Shown: positions 39,108-41,853 of the stretch, piece after piece | Layout of the letters: every line of letters starts with the position of its first letter | Position numbering within the stretch: position 1 is the first letter of the stretch | The notes under the pieces: generated by a model | What the model saw: the letters and a program-made list of their open reading frames with translations, nothing else | The model's database searches: none | Told to the model about the DNA's origin: nothing | Source of the DNA: JBOZRQ01 sp050789255 | GTDB lineage: Bacteria; Bacillota; Sulfobacillia; Symbiobacteriales; Symbiobacteriaceae | DNA: 41,853 nucleotides | Assembly (NCBI GenBank): GCA_050789255.1 | Contig: JBOZRQ010000023.1 | Coordinates: 1-41,853 of the forward strand | Reading direction: 5' to 3' | Made by a program: the position numbers and the translations under genes

Positions 39108-41489
39108 TCAGCTTGCTTCTTCTCGCACCGGCTGGGCCTGCACCTCGGAGAGCACCGCCAGGAAGTGCGCCACCATTTCGGGGTCGAACTGCGTACCCGC
39201 CTGTTCACGGATGTACCGCTCGGCATCGGCGGCGGACCAGGCGTGCTTGTACGGCCTGGGTGAGACCAGTGCATCGTAGACATCCACCACGGAGAAGAGC
39301 CGGGCGACAAGGGGGATCTTCTCACCACCGAGCCCGTCCGGGTAACCGCCGCCATCCCACCGCTCGTGGTGGGATCGGACGATGTCCAGGGTCTCCTGCG
39401 GCAGGTAGACCATGTGCGAGAGCATGTCGGCGCCGAGGCGCGTGTGGCGCTGCATCCAGAGCCGCTCGTCAGGATCCAGGGGGCCCTGCTTCAGCAGAAT
39501 GGTGTCGGGGACGGCCAGCTTGCCGATGTCGTGCAGCAGGGCGCCCCAACGCACCGCCACGGAGCGGTCGCCGTCGAAGCCAAGCCGCTGCGCCAAGCGC
39601 ATGGCCAGGTCGGTCACTCGCCGGGTGTGCCCATCGGTCTCGTAATCCCGCAGTTCCAGCGCCCGACCGATCACTTCCAGCGCTGACTCCCGGGTCTGCC
39701 GAATCTGGGCCACGACCTGTTCCTGGGCGTTGTGCCGGTATGCATTTCCGACACGTCCGGCCAGCGCTTCCAGCCACGAGACCAGCGCCGGCGGCGCCTC
39801 AGCACGCCGGGTAAAGCAATGCAGGCCAATCACGCCAATGACGGCGCCATTTCCGAGGAGGGGGATCAGCACCGTGGAGCGCAGTCCGGCTGCGACATAT
39901 TCCGGGTGGGCGTAAGGACTGGCTGCATAATCTTCGAGGACCAGGGAACTGCGGGCCTGCACGACGTGGCCCACCGCGCCCACACCTGGCGGAAAGAGGT
40001 CCCACTGTATCCGAACCCGGAAGGCCTCAGGCACCTCTCCGATCAGCCTGGTCAGGCGGCTGGTTCCGCTGGGGTCGGTCGTGAAGAAGACTGCGGCCTC
40101 CATTCCTGCGGCGGCAAGCGCTTGGGCCATCCCCACCCCCACGATCGCGTCGGGATCACTCAACTCCTGGATCTGTTTGGCGAGCACCGCCAGCGTCTTC
40201 TCACGCTCCAGGGTCTGTTCCATGAGCGTGCGCCGGCGGTGGCGCTCCATGACCACGGCGGCGTAGCGGGCCATGGTGACGATGAAGACCCGGGCCGCCT
40301 CGGTGAGCCCGTCCACCTGGTCGGAGAGGACGTTGAACGCACCGAGCAGCTCTCCCCCGACAACCAGGGGGACCCAAAAGCCGGAACGCCGATCCAGGGA
40401 CCGGCCGGTCCAGCGCTTGTCGGCCAGCAGGTCGGGCACGTACAGCGGCTCGCCGGTGGCCGCCACCCATCCGGTGATACCCCGCCCGCTGCCCAGCCGC
40501 CACGGCGGGCGGCGGCGCAGGCGCTCGTCGAGTGATGGGGCCACGCCGAAGCTGACCGTAAAGCGCAGACCCTGCACGGTCGGGTCGTACTGGAAGACGG
40601 CGCCCTGTGTTGCGCCGCTGAGCTGGACCGCAGAACTTAGAAGCTCGCGGACGATCGCCTCTTCGTCGGTCGCTACCAGCAGGCGGGAGAGCGCCTCGTG
40701 GAAGTCCTGGCGCGCCGGGGCGTCATCGACCGGAGGCAGCGTTTCGCTGCGGGCGGGACTGGGTGCAGGATCCCACACGCACACGCAGTTTCCCCCCAGG
40801 GCTTTGGTCTGGTACAACGCCTTGTCGGCACCTTTGATCAGATGCTCCAGGCTCTCCCACGCCTGCTGCGCGGAGGATGCCACACCGGCCGAGATGGTGA
40901 TGCGCTCACGCTGGTCCCCGTTGACCGTGATCTCCCGTGACGCCGCTGCGGCGAGCAGGCGCTCGGTTACCTTGACGGCGCCTTCGAGGTCGGCGCCCGG
41001 CAACACCAGGAGAAACTCATCTCCACCCAGCCGGACCAAGTGATCCGTGACGCGAAGCTGAGCCTTCGCCAGACCGGCGAAGACTTGAAGCACCTGGTCC
41101 CCCGCCAGGTGACCGAACCTGGTGTTGAACGGTTTGAAGCTATCCACGTCGACGACCGACACGCTGAAGGGGCGCTGTCGTTCAAGTGAATCGACCCATA
41201 GCCGCTGCCCGACCGTTTGGAGCCACCGCCGGTTCGCGGCCCCTGTCAGCGGGTCTGTCTGAACCTCCTGCTGCAGGCCGGCCATCTTGCTCAATAGCCG
41301 CTGGCTGTGGCGGAACAGAAACGCGGCGATCACGGCCGCCCCGATGCAGCCGTTCAGCAGGATCACCATGATGGTCAAGGGTCGGGACGTATCGGATAGG
41401 AACGCAAATGCAGCAACGTTAATCGCCGTTGCGGCGACTATGTACGGACTGGTCATAGTGAGGGCCCTGAACAGGCGGTTTGATTGCAC
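39108..41489 (-). CDS. GGDEF-GAF-GAF-HD-GYP c-di-GMP signalling protein
   Basis: This 793-aa protein starts at GTG 41489. Two membrane helices (about 10-30 and 38-60) lead to a GGDEF domain (about 75-240) with an intact active site LGGDEFLL, then two GAF sensor domains (about 270-425 and 450-600; WRLGSGRGITGWVAATGEPL is a GAF core). The C-terminal HD-GYP phosphodiesterase (about 610-780) has HTRRV, LLHDIGKLAVPD, RHTRLGADML, HHERWDGGGYPDGL and VVDVYDALVS. Both synthesis (GGDEF) and breakdown (HD-GYP) of c-di-GMP look intact, so the GAF domains may switch between them. It is convergent with the radical SAM operon, sharing the terminator. Confidence 0.93.
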   Translation of the reverse strand: MQSNRLFRALTMTSPYIVAATAINVAAFAFLSDTSRPLTIMVILLNGCIGAAVIAAFLFRHSQRLLSKMAGLQQEVQTDPLTGAANRRWLQTVGQRLWVDSLERQRPFSVSVVDVDSFKPFNTRFGHLAGDQVLQVFAGLAKAQLRVTDHLVRLGGDEFLLVLPGADLEGAVKVTERLLAAAASREITVNGDQRERITISAGVASSAQQAWESLEHLIKGADKALYQTKALGGNCVCVWDPAPSPARSETLPPVDDAPARQDFHEALSRLLVATDEEAIVRELLSSAVQLSGATQGAVFQYDPTVQGLRFTVSFGVAPSLDERLRRRPPWRLGSGRGITGWVAATGEPLYVPDLLADKRWTGRSLDRRSGFWVPLVVGGELLGAFNVLSDQVDGLTEAARVFIVTMARYAAVVMERHRRRTLMEQTLEREKTLAVLAKQIQELSDPDAIVGVGMAQALAAAGMEAAVFFTTDPSGTSRLTRLIGEVPEAFRVRIQWDLFPPGVGAVGHVVQARSSLVLEDYAASPYAHPEYVAAGLRSTVLIPLLGNGAVIGVIGLHCFTRRAEAPPALVSWLEALAGRVGNAYRHNAQEQVVAQIRQTRESALEVIGRALELRDYETDGHTRRVTDLAMRLAQRLGFDGDRSVAVRWGALLHDIGKLAVPDTILLKQGPLDPDERLWMQRHTRLGADMLSHMVYLPQETLDIVRSHHERWDGGGYPDGLGGEKIPLVARLFSVVDVYDALVSPRPYKHAWSAADAERYIREQAGTQFDPEMVAHFLAVLSEVQAQPVREEAS

Positions 41490-41694
41490 CAGCGTAATGT
41501 CCCTTTCCCGCCGCGTTTTGTTAATGCCACGTATTGTACATCATAGACAAGTTGAGAAGTTCCGTACATACGGGGATCGGAGGAACTTGATGCACTTATG
41601 TCAGGGGGCCACAGTATGGGACCAGGATCTATGTCATGCTCCTTTAGAACCATTGCGCACTTAGTTCATTCTGGCTATGGACGATCGTGCCTTC

Positions 41695-41712
41695 ACGTGG
41701 GAGAGTGTCGCC
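41695..41712 (+). repeat. 5S-3'-end-like fragment, inverted relative to the adjacent 5S
   Basis: ACGTGGGAGAGTGTCGCC on the + strand matches the 3' end of the minus-strand 5S-like gene (41765-41784 read in reverse: ACGTGGGAGAGTAGGTCGCC) except for a 2-nt gap. Weaker similarity continues upstream to about 41675 (CTATGGAC...). The two form an inverted repeat around the hairpin at 41719-41746. Confidence 0.5.
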
Positions 41713-41718
41713 AATGGC

Positions 41719-41746
41719 GAAACCCACCGTTTTCACGGCGGGTTTC
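41719..41746. terminator. Hairpin downstream of the 5S-like gene
   Basis: Arms 41719-41729 and 41736-41746 form an 11-bp stem, with a G-U pair on the minus strand and an A-C mismatch on the plus strand, and a 6-nt loop. It lies 16 nt past the 5S 3' end. T-rich flank is on the + side only (TTTG), so its direction is unclear. Confidence 0.5.
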
Positions 41747-41761
41747 TTTGTAAATAGTTTG

Positions 41762-41853
41762 GGCGGCGACCTACTCTCCCACGTTCAAGACGTAGTACCA
41801 TCGGCCCTGAGAGGCTTAACTTTTCCCTGTCTTGTCCGTCGGTCCTTGGATCC
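41762..41853 (-). rRNA. rrf: 5S rRNA, 3' part (window edge), atypical upstream half
   Basis: Read on the minus strand, GTTAAGCCT, GGGCCGATGGTACTACG and GTGGGAGAGTAGGTCGCCGCC match conserved 5S helices II, IV and V and the 3' end. Upstream of AGTTAAG, the expected CCATCCCGAACACGG is missing and is replaced by an unrelated sequence ending in GGATCC at the window edge. It may be a divergent, truncated or chimeric 5S gene. Confidence 0.6.

Noticed and set aside
1..41853. CRISPR array, insertion sequence or tRNA gene
   Set aside because: I saw no regular spaced repeats, transposase motifs, terminal inverted repeats or cloverleaf sequences anywhere in the window.

Overview
The window is GC-rich, densely coded, and has strong AGGAGG-type ribosome binding sites with frequent GTG and TTG starts. 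Gene content includes a Lin0512-family protein, a YdbS-like PH-domain protein, an MreB paralogue, a GGDEF/HD-GYP sensor and Gram-positive-type lipoproteins. Together these suggest a high-GC Firmicute such as a Symbiobacterium relative, but that is inference; no complete rRNA is present to confirm it. The window ends inside a minus-strand 5S-like rRNA fragment.

Layout. 0-9 kb holds single genes, often convergent with tiny gaps or overlaps: Lin0512 protein, secreted M23 peptidase, an unknown 713-aa protein, arylamine N-acetyltransferase, methyltransferase, acidic protein, membrane serine protease, PH-domain protein, HEAT-repeat protein and PAP2 phosphatase. 9-11.2 kb is an overlapping ECF sigma / zinc-finger anti-sigma / exported bactofilin-like operon. 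11.2-13.3 kb is a divergent LysR/YeiH pair with a clear dyad between them. 13.5-17.5 kb has an MreB paralogue, a methyltransferase, a DUF6624-like protein and a short-chain dehydrogenase.

17.5-26.6 kb is the most unusual region. It is a three-gene minus-strand operon encoding a 1409-aa protein with a Tat signal, a 1274-aa protein with no signal, and a 326-aa protein with a Sec signal whose mature part looks like two tandem phage tail-tube (gp19-like) domains. A clear terminator closes the operon. No sheath, baseplate, AAA+ ATPase or capsid gene is nearby. I propose this encodes an exported assembly built on the tail-tube fold.

26.7-33.7 kb holds a TPR lipoprotein, a DUF2277 protein, a Cys-type sulfatase abutting its radical-SAM maturase, an EamA transporter, a divergent Crp/Fnr regulator and an L,D-transpeptidase. 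33.8-36.4 kb is a SsuABC/TauABC-like importer operon with a recognisable promoter and a possible operator. 36.6-39.1 kb is a tight operon of an Lgt-family protein, a radical SAM protein with the cysteine layout of tetraether/membrane-spanning lipid synthases (COG1964), and a small membrane protein, which suggests a membrane-lipid modification module. 39.1-41.5 kb encodes a GGDEF-GAF-GAF-HD-GYP c-di-GMP protein.

All assignments come from reading motifs by eye. No database or structure search was run.
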